Below are positions 51,557 to 60,030 of a stretch of 64,000 bases of DNA, piece after piece (position 1 is the first letter of the stretch; each line of letters begins with the position of its first letter). A program made the translations under genes and the position numbers. This DNA comes from CAZYJR01 sp964647905. GTDB taxonomy: Bacteria > Desulfobacterota > DSM-4660 > Desulfatiglandales > HGW-15. Below the pieces are notes generated by a model. The model searched no databases. It had not been told where the DNA came from and was given only the letters and a program-made list of their open reading frames with translations. Location of the stretch: assembly GCA_964647905.1 (NCBI GenBank), contig CAZYJR010000001.1, forward strand, positions 289,195 to 353,194, read 5' to 3'.

Positions 51557-54322
51557 ATGGAAGCCCAAGACACGATGATCATAAACGGCCTGGAGGTGTC
51601 CTTCTCCCCCGGAGAGACTGTTCTGGAAGTCGCCCGAAGAAACAACATCCACATCCCCACTCTTTGCTATCTCAAGGGGGCCTCTCCTACCGGGGCTTGC
51701 AGGGTGTGCGTGGTCGAGGTGAAGGGGGCTCGGAATTTGGTGGCCTCTTGCGCCGCTCCTGCATCGCGCGGGATGGAAGTCATGACCGAGACCGAGAGCG
51801 TGGTTCGGGCCAGACGCCTGAATATCGAGCTGCTGCTGGCCTCGGGGGACCACAACTGCCTGGTCAAAAACGTGGGACTGGATCAATGGACCGACTTCCA
51901 GCTCAAGACCTTGAGTGCGGAGGAGCATCAGGGAATCTGTCCGGCCTATGGAGATTGCAGGCTCCAGGACCTCGCCATCCAGTACAGGGCCCGGGCGGAT
52001 CGTTTTCCGGTCGCCGAGACCCGGTACCCCATAGAGAGCGCCAACCCTTTCATAGTGAGGGATTTCAGCCGATGCATACTCTGCGGGCGGTGCGTCCAGG
52101 CCTGTAACGAGATCCAGGTAAACAACGCCATAAGCCAGGGGTATCGCGGTGCCGAGTCCAAGATCGTGGCCAAGGGAGACCTCTCACTCAATGAGTCCGA
52201 TTGTGTGTTCTGCGGGGAATGCCTCCAGGTCTGTCCCGTTGGGGCCTTGGTTCCGAAGGCGGACCTGGGCCTGGAAGCCCCGCGCCAAGAGGCCGATAAG
52301 GTGCGCAGCACCTGCCCCTACTGCGGTGTGGGGTGTCAGATTCACTTGCATGTCCGGGACGGGCGGGTTGTCAAGGTCACCGGGCTGGAGGAGGTGGGCC
52401 CGAACAACGGGAGCCTTTGCGTCAAGGGCCGCTTTGGCCACGACTTCATCCACCACCCGGAGAGGCTCCAAAAGCCCCTGGTAAGGGACGGGGACGGCTT
52501 TCGGGAGGTGGACTGGGATGAAGCCCTCCAAAGGGTGGCGGAAGGATTGCAACAGGCCGCGGCAGAGTCCGGACCCGAGTCCATGGGCGTCCTTACCAGC
52601 GCCCGGATGTCCAATGAAGAGAACTACCTCGCCCAGAAGCTGGCGCGCGCGGTGATCGGCACCAACAACGTGGACCATTGCGCCCGGCTCTGACACAGCT
52701 CCACGGTGGCCGGTCTGGCCGCCGCGTTCGGCAGTGGTGCCATGACAAATCCCATAGGGGATATCGAGGATGCCGGTGTGATACTGATCACCGGGTCCAA
52801 TACAACGGAGAACCACCCTGTTCTGTCCTCCTACGTGAAGAGGGCGGTGAACTTCAAGGGAGCCAAGCTGATCGTGGTGGATCCCCGGCGTATTCCTATA
52901 ACCAGCTTCGCCCATTCGTGGCTGCGGCCGGAGCCGGGGACGGATGTGGCCTGGATAAACGGGATGATGCACGTGATTATCCAGGAAGGACTATATGACT
53001 CCTCTTACGTGGATTCCAGGACCGTCGGCCTCGAGGAGATGAAAAAGACCCTGGAGAAGTACACCCCCGAGTATGTTGAAGGGATCACCGGAATACCCGG
53101 GGAGGACCTGGCGGCCGCGGCCCGCCTCTTCGCCGCCAACGGTCCCGGGTCCATTCTCTATGCCATGGGGATCACCCAGCACATAACCGGTACGGACAAC
53201 GTCAAGTCATTGGCCAACCTGGCAATGCTCTGCGGCTACGTGGGCGTGAGGGGCGGCGGTGTCAATCCACTTCGGGGCCAGAACAACGTCCAGGGCGCAT
53301 GCGACATGGGGGGGCTTCCCAACGTCTACACCGGCTACCAGAAGGTGGCGGACATGGCGGTGAGGGAAAGGATGGCCCGGGCCTGGGGAATCGACAGTGT
53401 GCCGGACAGGGCCGGACTGACCGTGACCGAGATGATGGCGGCCGCCCATGAGGGCGGGCTGAAGGCATTCTATGTAATAGGCGAGAATCCCATGGTATCG
53501 GATCCCGACCTCAACCACGCCAGAAAGGCCCTGGAAAAGCTGGATTTCCTGGTGGTCCAGGATATCTTCATGACAGAGACCGCGGAGCTGGCGGACGTGG
53601 TGCTCCCTTCGGCATGCTTTGCAGAGAAGGACGGGACCTTTACAAACACAGAGCGCAAGGTGCAGCGGGTGCGCAAGGCGGTCGAGCCGCCGGGAGAGGC
53701 CAGGGAGGATTGGCGAATCCTCTGCGACCTGGCAGGGCGCATGGGCCACTCCATGAATTACCGCTCGCCCGAGCAGATCATGGAGGAGATAGCAGAGGTG
53801 ACTCCCAGTTACTGCGGCATAAATTATGATCGGCTGGTGTACGACGGCATCCATTGGCCGTGCACCGGCACGGATCATCCCGGCACGCCCTGCCTCCACA
53901 TGGATGAGTTCACGTGCGGTCTGGGGGTGTTTCATGCCATAGACTACGTGCCGCCGGCCGAGGTCCCTGACCAGGATTACCCCTTGTTTCTCACTACAGG
54001 GCGGGTGCTCTACCAGTACCATACGGGCACCATGACCATGAAGAGCGAGGGACTGAACCAAAAGTCTCCCGGGTGCTTTGTGGAGATGTCGGCCGCCGAC
54101 GCCGGGCGCTACGGGTTGAGTGACGGGGATCGACTGAAGGTGAGCTCCAGGCGCGGGAGCATCGAGGCCAAGGCCCAGGTGTCTGACAAGGCGGTGGACG
54201 GTACGCTGTTCATCCCGTTTCACTGGGCCTCGGCGGCGGCCAACGTCTTGACCAACGCCGCCCTGGATCCCACCGCCAAGATCCCCGAGTACAAGGTGTG
54301 CGCGGTCAGGATCGAGATCTAG
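51557..54322 (+). CDS. fdhA: Selenocysteine formate dehydrogenase, FdhA with NuoG-like N-terminus
   Basis: Catalytic subunit with an in-frame TGA as codon 379 (CARL-U-HSSTVAGL), the active-site position of formate dehydrogenases. Domains in order: [2Fe-2S] with Cys37, 48, 51 and 65; a His-Cys3 cluster region (HNC...CPAYGDC); ferredoxin sites CILCGRCVQACN and CVFCGECLQVCP; [4Fe-4S] CPYCGVGC; and the molybdopterin or tungstopterin domain to the end. Length 921. This layout is that of cytosolic NAD- or ferredoxin-linked enzymes, with NuoEF-type partners. It has no Tat signal. The ATG was preferred to a GTG two codons upstream. Formate oxidation or CO2 reduction. Confidence 0.95.
52705..52723 (+). 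promoter_or_regulatory. SECIS hairpin for selenocysteine insertion
   Basis: GGTGGCC, loop GGTCT, GGCCGCC form a perfect 7 bp stem (one G-T pair) starting 11 bases after the TGA. A GGTCT apical loop at this distance is what SelB recognises in E. coli fdhF. The hairpin lies within the coding sequence. Confidence 0.85.
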
Positions 54323-54356
54323 GGCCGGAGCGGCGTCGACGAGGAGAGCGAAAGCC

Positions 54357-55196
54357 ATGGCCTCCGGCACTGAAAGCTCTTTCGCCTCCCTGGACCTGAT
54401 CAGGGACCGCGCCCTCATGCTGAGCCTCGGCTACGAGTATCTTTGCGAGGCCCGGATCCTGTCAAAGCTCGGCCTGGAGATCGAGGGTCTTCTGGCTTCA
54501 CTGTCCGGGGAGATCCGATCCCTGGAGAGCAAGTTCCCCGGAAGGCCGAACCGGGAGAACCGGATTGACGGGCTCCTTGAAGCGGTAGGAGAGCTGGCCC
54601 GGCGGATGGGGTCCCCTGATCCCTCCCTCAAAGAGCAATGCGCGCTTGGGGAGCTCGGCCGCGAAATGGAGGCCCGCCTGAAGTCCCTTGCCGATGAGCT
54701 TGGGGATTTCCGGATGCGGGTGGAGGGGCCTCCTGCCGTTTACTCCGGCCGCGAAGCTGTGAGCGGATTTCTGGGCTCAGCTGGCGGGGCTCTCCGCACC
54801 TGGCTCGGCCTGGTCGCCAAGCTCGCCGGTGTGTTGGTATTGGCCGGCTTGGTCTTCTTCGGGTATCTGTTCGCCACCATGGATCGGCCCGGAGAGATCC
54901 GGGAGGATCTGGCCGGGGCGGAGGCGCGGATCCAATCGCTCAGGCGGGATCTGGAGGGCTTGGAGGCCGAGAAGAGGAAGCTCCTGGTCCGTCTGGAGGA
55001 GGCTCAAAGCACTGCCGCCACACGCCGGGATAAGCTCGCGGCCATGGAGCTCGGCGTGGGGCTGGACAGGATGGAAAAGGAGCAGCAGGCCCTGGAGGGA
55101 GAGCTCGCCAGGCAGGAGCAGAGGGCCGGGGCCCTTGAACAGAGGCTGGAGCGCCTAGAGGAGAAGGATTTCCTGGAGCGGCTACTCAGGCGGTGA
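54357..55196 (+). CDS. Coiled-coil membrane protein of unknown function
   Basis: 279 residues with no family recognised. A helical N-terminal half rich in Leu and Glu is followed by one membrane helix (about residues 152-172, VLVLAGLVFFGYLF) and a long heptad-like coiled coil to the end (REDLAGAEARIQSL, RLEEAQ, ERLEEKDFLERLLRR). It lies 34 bases behind fdhA in the same direction and so may be transcribed with it, but nothing links it functionally. Confidence 0.6.
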   Translation: MASGTESSFASLDLIRDRALMLSLGYEYLCEARILSKLGLEIEGLLASLSGEIRSLESKFPGRPNRENRIDGLLEAVGELARRMGSPDPSLKEQCALGELGREMEARLKSLADELGDFRMRVEGPPAVYSGREAVSGFLGSAGGALRTWLGLVAKLAGVLVLAGLVFFGYLFATMDRPGEIREDLAGAEARIQSLRRDLEGLEAEKRKLLVRLEEAQSTAATRRDKLAAMELGVGLDRMEKEQQALEGELARQEQRAGALEQRLERLEEKDFLERLLRR

Positions 55197-55214
55197 AAAC
55201 AACGGACTTCACCG
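55191..55214. terminator. Inverted repeat between convergent genes
   Basis: CGGTGAA and TTCACCG form a perfect 7 bp stem with a 10-base loop, spanning the stop of the coiled-coil gene and the end of the converging thiouridylase gene. No T tract is present, so a shared terminator is only possible. Confidence 0.35.
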
Positions 55215-55219
55215 GCGGC

Positions 55220-56191
55220 TTATACCATCAAGGCCCTGAACTCGTTCTTGTCCCGGGCCGTGGCCCTAACAAGTCGTTCCCCGCCTTTTTCCTGTAACCG
55301 TAGTTCAGTCTCTTGCCCTTGTCCTGCATCGCTGTATGAGGCCGCTATGCAGGCGGCCTGCAGTGACTGGGTGCCGGCCACTGATCCGGGAGACAAGACA
55401 GTGGGTCCGGGGATCCCCACCGGCCGGATAAGAGTGTCCTTCTCCCCGGCCAGGGATTGCAGCAACTCGTTCTCTCTTTGGTTCCTTCCCACTATCAGCC
55501 TGGTTCGGTCATCCAGCCTGAAGTGGCGGCCGAGCTTCAGGAGCTCTATGTCTCTCATCGAGGGGTCCGGATCCCTGAGCAGGAGATCCCTGAGCCGGCT
55601 CGAGAATCCCTGGTCGGTGAGGAGACATCCTCCCGCGGGTGCAGGGTACCCGGTTATTCCCAGCTCCCGGGCCAGCGCCATTTGAGGCTTCCTTGACCTC
55701 CCCGAGATCCCCTTCAGGGCCTCGCGATCCACCCAGCCCCTTTCTTCCGGCAGGGTGGGGGGGAGCTTCTTTGCACTCAGAGGTCTGAGCAGCAGCCCGG
55801 CATACCCGCTCTCATTCTCCACAATCGAGAGGGCCTTCCTGTTCTGGGACATGGGCCGCTGGCCCAGGACTTCACCGGTAATGATGAAGGAGGCCCCTTC
55901 CTCAGGGAGCATCTCGCTTGCCGCGCGGATCATCAATGCATGGCAGTCTATGCAGGGGTTCATTCCGCCGCCGTAACCGTGCGCGGGGTTCTTGACCACC
56001 TCCAGGTGCCGGCGTCCCAAATCGACCACTTTCAAGGGAATCCCGGCCTGGCCGGCGTAACCGCGGGCCTTTTCCGGGCCGAAAAACGGAGTCTGGAAAA
56101 AGACGGCCAAGACCTCTATGCCTTGGGCCCTGACGAGCTCTGTCGCCAGCAGGCTGTCCAAACCTCCTGAAAAGACGGAAACGGCTTTCAT
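55220..56191 (-). CDS. PP-loop tRNA thiolation-like protein with NFACT-R tail
   Basis: PP-loop ATP pyrophosphatase motif SGGLDSLLA at residues about 9-17, then GMNPCIDCHALMI, like the cysteine motif of MnmA, and PAGGCLLTD with a second conserved cysteine. This fits a 4- or 2-thiouridine-forming enzyme. The C-terminal 60 residues resemble the NFACT-R RNA-binding domain (SPGSVAGTQSLQAACIAASYSDAGQG). It is shorter than MnmA (323 against about 365 residues), and its tRNA target is unknown. Confidence 0.75.
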   Translation of the reverse strand: MKAVSVFSGGLDSLLATELVRAQGIEVLAVFFQTPFFGPEKARGYAGQAGIPLKVVDLGRRHLEVVKNPAHGYGGGMNPCIDCHALMIRAASEMLPEEGASFIITGEVLGQRPMSQNRKALSIVENESGYAGLLLRPLSAKKLPPTLPEERGWVDREALKGISGRSRKPQMALARELGITGYPAPAGGCLLTDQGFSSRLRDLLLRDPDPSMRDIELLKLGRHFRLDDRTRLIVGRNQRENELLQSLAGEKDTLIRPVGIPGPTVLSPGSVAGTQSLQAACIAASYSDAGQGQETELRLQEKGGERLVRATARDKNEFRALMV

Positions 56192-56259
56192 GAGTCCATC
56201 GGTCCTCCGGGGACGCGGGATCGCATCCCCTCCGTGGCGGCCCCAACGCCCGGACCGGG

Positions 56260-57204
56260 CTAGAGTCCTACTTCTGAGAGCTTTTTCACGGCCTCTTTTT
56301 GCTTCCGGTTGAGCTTCTTTGCTACCGACACCGATATCCGGACATAGGCATCGCCCCGGCCGGCGCCGTTCATGCGGGGCATCCCGTAGCCCTTGAGCCT
56401 GAGCTTGGCGTTGGGCTGGGAGCCCGCTGGGACCTTCATGCGGAGAGTGCTTCCGTATATGGTGGGCACCTCGATTTCCGTCCCCAGAACGGCCTCTGAG
56501 TACCGTACCTCCTTTGTCATGTAGAGGTCGTCCCCCTGGCGGCTGAACACGGGGTGATCCAGCACCCGCACCTGTATGTATAGATCTCCGGCCGCCCCTC
56601 CCAGGGCCCCTGATCCACCCTTGCCCGCTATTCGGAGCCTCTTGCCTGTGGCCACTCCCGGCGGCACTCTGACTTGCACGCTCTGCGGGGTGCCCTGGGT
56701 ATGGTAAGTGACGCTCTTCTCCGCCCCTGTCGCCGCCTCTTCAAGGGTAATGGCGAGCTCGTAGACCAGGTCCTGGCCCTTCATCCCGCCTGACGGGCCG
56801 CCGTAAGCCCCCGGCCTCTGCCGCCTGGTGGGGCCTCTGCCCCTGAAATAGTCCGAGCCGGCGCCGCCGAAGAACTGCGTGAATATGCTCTCTCCCCTGC
56901 CGCCTGTTCCGAAGCCGAACTCCCTGAATATGCTCCCGAAATCAAAGTCCCGGAAAATGTCTTCCTGGGAGTACCTGTGTTGGAATCCTTCGGAGCCGAA
57001 CGTGTCGTACTGCCGGCGTTTTTCAGGGTCGCTCAATACCGCGTAGGCCTCGCTGATATTCTTGAATCGGGCCTCTGCATCCTTGTCTCCAGGATTATGA
57101 TCCGGGTGATACTTCATGGCCAGCCTTCTGTAGGCCTTCTTGATTTCCTCCTGTGAGGCGGACTTGGAGAGCCCCAGTATACTGTAGTAGTCTTTCTGAG
57201 CCAT
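56260..57204 (-). CDS. cbpA: CbpA-type J-domain co-chaperone
   Basis: Type II DnaJ protein for Hsp70. J domain in residues 1-70 with His33-Pro-Asp, a Gly/Phe-rich linker with several GRG stretches, and the C-terminal substrate-binding domain (GATGAEKSVTYHTQG, IQVRVLDHPVFSRQGDDLYM). The zinc-finger region of DnaJ is missing, which makes it a CbpA-like protein of 314 residues. Confidence 0.93.
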   Translation of the reverse strand: MAQKDYYSILGLSKSASQEEIKKAYRRLAMKYHPDHNPGDKDAEARFKNISEAYAVLSDPEKRRQYDTFGSEGFQHRYSQEDIFRDFDFGSIFREFGFGTGGRGESIFTQFFGGAGSDYFRGRGPTRRQRPGAYGGPSGGMKGQDLVYELAITLEEAATGAEKSVTYHTQGTPQSVQVRVPPGVATGKRLRIAGKGGSGALGGAAGDLYIQVRVLDHPVFSRQGDDLYMTKEVRYSEAVLGTEIEVPTIYGSTLRMKVPAGSQPNAKLRLKGYGMPRMNGAGRGDAYVRISVSVAKKLNRKQKEAVKKLSEVGL

Positions 57205-57262
57205 ATAAGCCCTCTGCCCGACCCGGCAAAGTCGCGGGAGTCAAAACGATTACTATTCGGGA

Positions 57263-57290
57263 AAAATAATCACCATATCCCCGGAGTCAA
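57263..57290 (-). promoter_or_regulatory. Promoter of the cbpA-type gene
   Basis: On the minus strand TTGACT and TATTTT have a 16-base spacer, leaving about 55 bases to the start. The gap to the upstream gene holds this and little else. Confidence 0.5.
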
Positions 57291-57339
57291 GCCGGGCGCC
57301 GCCCGCGACCCCCTGGGCCGAGGTGCTCCGGCGGCCTTT

Positions 57340-58092
57340 TCATCCGGTCCGGCCGCTCGAGGCTGCCTCCTTCTCCGGGCCTCCCGCCTCCTGCAGGTAA
57401 TAGAGGGTGCCTCCGACCGGGGCGAAGGACAGGAAGACCAGGTTGAGACCGGGGATCAGGAAGGGCAGGCCGAAGCCCAAGTGAAACGGCAGGGATTTTA
57501 GCAGGATCCTGAACCTCTCTTTGAAGCCCAGCCCCCTTCTTGCGAGTGTGAGATCTGTATTGTCCCAGGCCAGGAACACGGCGGCCGAGGCCGTGGTAAG
57601 GGGCACCAGAACCGGGCCCAAGGGCGTGAACCAGCCCAGGAGCATTAGGACCAGAGAAATCGCCACCGGGGTTATGGTGCGGGGGATCTCCTGCTTCACC
57701 AGGAACAGGAAGAGCCTTGGCAGGGACATGGACTCGCCCTCCACCACTTTCCCGCTCATCATGCGCTCCGTGTACCTGGACATGAGGTCCATGACCAGCA
57801 CGCTGAAGAGCACTTGTGAGAGCAAGAAGGAAAACAGGGCTGAGAGGGCCACCAGGATCAGAGAGATGATCCAGGAGAGCAGGTGCCACAGCCATACCAG
57901 CCAGATGCTCTCGGGCTTGGCCCAGAGCGCCCCCATTATGTCCTGATGGAAGACCAGGATGAGGCCCACTGAGAGGAGCGTTATCAGCAGTACGAAAACG
58001 AACCTTAAAATACCCCAGAAGAGGAGTTTGCCGGTCCTGAGGGCCAATGCCAGGCCCCTCAGGTTATACATGAAACCGCTCACCAAACCCAT
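57340..58092 (-). CDS. CysZ/EI24-like membrane protein
   Basis: 250 residues with four to six hydrophobic stretches (LLSVGLILVFHQDI, LLSWIISLILVALSALFSFLL, SLVLMLLGWFTPLGPVLVPLTT, LGFGLPFLIPGLNLVFLSFAPVGG). The last one resembles the conserved P-x-N-x4-P-x2-G end of EI24/CysZ proteins. CysZ is a sulfate permease in E. coli, but many homologues are uncharacterised. The ATG follows GGAAAGGAAA; longer readings upstream are low-complexity overlap with the TonB-like gene. Confidence 0.75.
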   Translation of the reverse strand: MGLVSGFMYNLRGLALALRTGKLLFWGILRFVFVLLITLLSVGLILVFHQDIMGALWAKPESIWLVWLWHLLSWIISLILVALSALFSFLLSQVLFSVLVMDLMSRYTERMMSGKVVEGESMSLPRLFLFLVKQEIPRTITPVAISLVLMLLGWFTPLGPVLVPLTTASAAVFLAWDNTDLTLARRGLGFKERFRILLKSLPFHLGFGLPFLIPGLNLVFLSFAPVGGTLYYLQEAGGPEKEAASSGRTG

Positions 58093-58124
58093 TTTCCTTT
58101 CCCCCGTCTTGTCACGGCCGGTCC

Positions 58125-58718
58125 TCACCGCTGAGTCAGGCGGTAATCGAACCAGGTCCGTATGTTCAGCCTTTGTGCCCGGACATGGTCCGGGAAGGGC
58201 GGAAACGGCGATGCGGCCCTGACCGCCCGGCACGCCTCCTGATCCAAGACCTCGTGCCCGGATGATTCGAGGACGTCCATCCTCGCCGCTTCCCCGTTCC
58301 TGGTGAGAGTGAATACCAACAGGAGCCGTCCTTCGAGCAGCAGTTCCCGGGCCTCCTCGGGGTACATCCACTGCCTCAGGAGCCTTTCCTTGACCGCAGC
58401 GGCATAATCCACGTACCTGCGGTCCTTGGTGTCCAGGCTGATGGTGTCTTCCAGGGGCGCCTCTTCTTCAGGGGCCTTTTCCTTGCTGAAGTCCGACTCT
58501 TCCAGGGAGGGATCGTCTTGATCCGGGAGGTCCTCCACAGGCGGGCGGATCAGGTCCACTTCGTAGAGGCGCATTACAGGGGCTTGCCAAAATGATGGAA
58601 AGGCCTCCTGGAAGGCCAGCAGGGCCACGCAATGCACCACCGCCGAGGCCGCAAGTGCGGTTTTCATCACGGACAGGTTCCGAAATCTTTTTCCCTCAGC
58701 CGCCCTTTGTGTGCTCAT
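58125..58718 (-). CDS. TonB-like energy-transducing protein
   Basis: 197 residues: cytoplasmic basic start, one membrane helix (about 18-38), an acidic linker in the periplasm (DDPSLEESDFSKEKAPEEEAPLED) in place of the usual Pro-Lys repeats, and a TonB C-terminal domain (YAAAVKERLLRQWMYPEEARELLLEGRLLLVFTLTRNGE, SSGHEVLDQEACRAVR). The start overlaps the upstream HD gene. ExbB and ExbD are not nearby. Confidence 0.78.
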   Translation of the reverse strand: MSTQRAAEGKRFRNLSVMKTALAASAVVHCVALLAFQEAFPSFWQAPVMRLYEVDLIRPPVEDLPDQDDPSLEESDFSKEKAPEEEAPLEDTISLDTKDRRYVDYAAAVKERLLRQWMYPEEARELLLEGRLLLVFTLTRNGEAARMDVLESSGHEVLDQEACRAVRAASPFPPFPDHVRAQRLNIRTWFDYRLTQR

Positions 58719-59289
58719 CGCCGAGCGCCTTCACCCACAGCTCGGTCCTCCTCTCGAACCACCACTCGGTGCTGTCCGTCTCCAGGATCTCCGCTGCCAT
58801 CTCCCTGGCAAAGTCCGACTGTAGGCGCTTGACCGCATATCGGATCCATTCCGATGCATACTTGTTCCCCAGATCCTGCTGTTCCTTGAGTTCGAGGATG
58901 AGGTCCAACTGATCGGCGTCCCGGGCCAGCGAGGCCTCCATGGTCTCCCCGGCGTTGAATTCCCTGGTCAGCTCCAGGATCTCGTCCCTGAAAGGCAGGC
59001 CGCCCGAGAGGTCCTCGATCGCCCGGTCTTCGTCTATTCGGACGTAGCGCTTGTTTACGTAATTGTGATCCCCTGTCCTGGCCTCGTGGAGGTCGTGGAG
59101 GAGGCACATGAGCACGGTCTTGTGCGGGTCGGCGCCGTCTTCCCTGAGCGACAGGACATACCCGATCACAGCGGTCCTGAACGAATGCTCGGCCACCGAC
59201 TCGCGCCCCGAACCCAGGAACTGGTAGCCGGTCCTGGGCGTCCGTTTCAGCATGCCCACTTCGAAAAGAAAGTTGGTAATAGACTTCAT
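58696..59289 (-). CDS. HD-domain nucleotidase (YfbR-like)
   Basis: HD-superfamily metal-dependent phosphohydrolase of 197 residues. The metal site is read in ESVAEHSFRTAVIGY, CLLHDLHEARTGD and DADQLDLILE. Family members include YfbR-type 5'-deoxynucleotidases. The ATG giving MKSITNFLFEVGMLK was chosen over a TTG seven codons upstream. It is divergent from def. Confidence 0.8.
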   Translation of the reverse strand: MKSITNFLFEVGMLKRTPRTGYQFLGSGRESVAEHSFRTAVIGYVLSLREDGADPHKTVLMCLLHDLHEARTGDHNYVNKRYVRIDEDRAIEDLSGGLPFRDEILELTREFNAGETMEASLARDADQLDLILELKEQQDLGNKYASEWIRYAVKRLQSDFAREMAAEILETDSTEWWFERRTELWVKALGDEHTKGG

Positions 59290-59349
59290 GGGGCCACTCA
59301 ATAAGGCCAAGACCCGGAAAAGTCAAGCTCCGTGCGGTGACAAGACCGC

Positions 59350-59378
59350 TTGATTTATGATTTCATCATAATTAATAT
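59350..59378 (+). promoter_or_regulatory. Promoter of def with inverted repeat in spacer
   Basis: TTGATT and TAATAT with a 17-base spacer. The spacer contains a perfect inverted repeat TATGAT-TTC-ATCATA (59356-59370), a likely operator. Confidence 0.6.
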
Positions 59379-59475
59379 CCCATACGAGTGTCAAACCAAC
59401 GGCAGCGAATGATTTGAACTTGGTGCGTCAACAGGGCCGGGCTCATCGACCCTGCCGAGACGAAGGCTCGGGTTC

Positions 59476-60027
59476 ATGGAATACGAAGCGGAAAATACCG
59501 AAGGGGCCAACGGCCCCATGCGCATATACACCTATCCGGCGGAGGTGCTCCGGAGCAGGGCGCGACAGGTCAATGATATAACGGGCGAGACGCAGGGCCT
59601 CATCGACCGGATGGCCGAGACCATGTACGCCGCACCCGGGATCGGCCTGGCGGCCAACCAGGTGGGCTCGCTCCAAAGGATCGTAGTCTTCGACCTCTCT
59701 CCCCGGGAGGAGGGCCCGAGGCTCAATGTCCTGATCAACCCGGAGATAATTGATGCCGAAGGGGAGATCATCCACGAGGAGTCGTGCCTCAGCGTGATCG
59801 ATTACTCAGCGGAGGTCGCCAGGAGCGCCCGGGTCCTGGTCAGGGGAGCGGACCGGGAGGGCCGCCCGGTGGAGCTGGAGGCCGAGGGGCTGCTGGCCGT
59901 GTGCCTGCAGCACGAGATCGACCATCTGGACGGCACCCTGTATATCGACCATATCAGCAACCTGAAGCGGGCGCTCTACAAGAAGAAGCTCAAGAAGCTC
60001 CTCAAGAAGAACCCGCCACCCGAGTAG
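59476..60027 (+). CDS. def: Peptide deformylase
   Basis: Metalloenzyme removing the formyl group from new proteins. GIGLAANQVG and HEIDHLDG are intact; motif 2 reads ESCLS where most enzymes have EGCLS. Length 183 from the first ATG; a second ATG fourteen codons in (MRIYTYP) would give the more usual N-terminus, so the start is uncertain. It is followed 3 bases later by fmt. Confidence 0.94.
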   Translation: MEYEAENTEGANGPMRIYTYPAEVLRSRARQVNDITGETQGLIDRMAETMYAAPGIGLAANQVGSLQRIVVFDLSPREEGPRLNVLINPEIIDAEGEIIHEESCLSVIDYSAEVARSARVLVRGADREGRPVELEAEGLLAVCLQHEIDHLDGTLYIDHISNLKRALYKKKLKKLLKKNPPPE

Positions 60028-60030
60028 CCG

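Noticed and set aside
52691..52693. Apparent stop or frameshift splitting the formate dehydrogenase into two reading frames
   Set aside because: Both halves are in the same frame, the TGA lies in the active-site motif and a SECIS hairpin follows, so selenocysteine explains it.
53207..54418. Minus-strand frame opposite fdhA
   Set aside because: Antisense to the conserved molybdopterin domain and without recognisable features.
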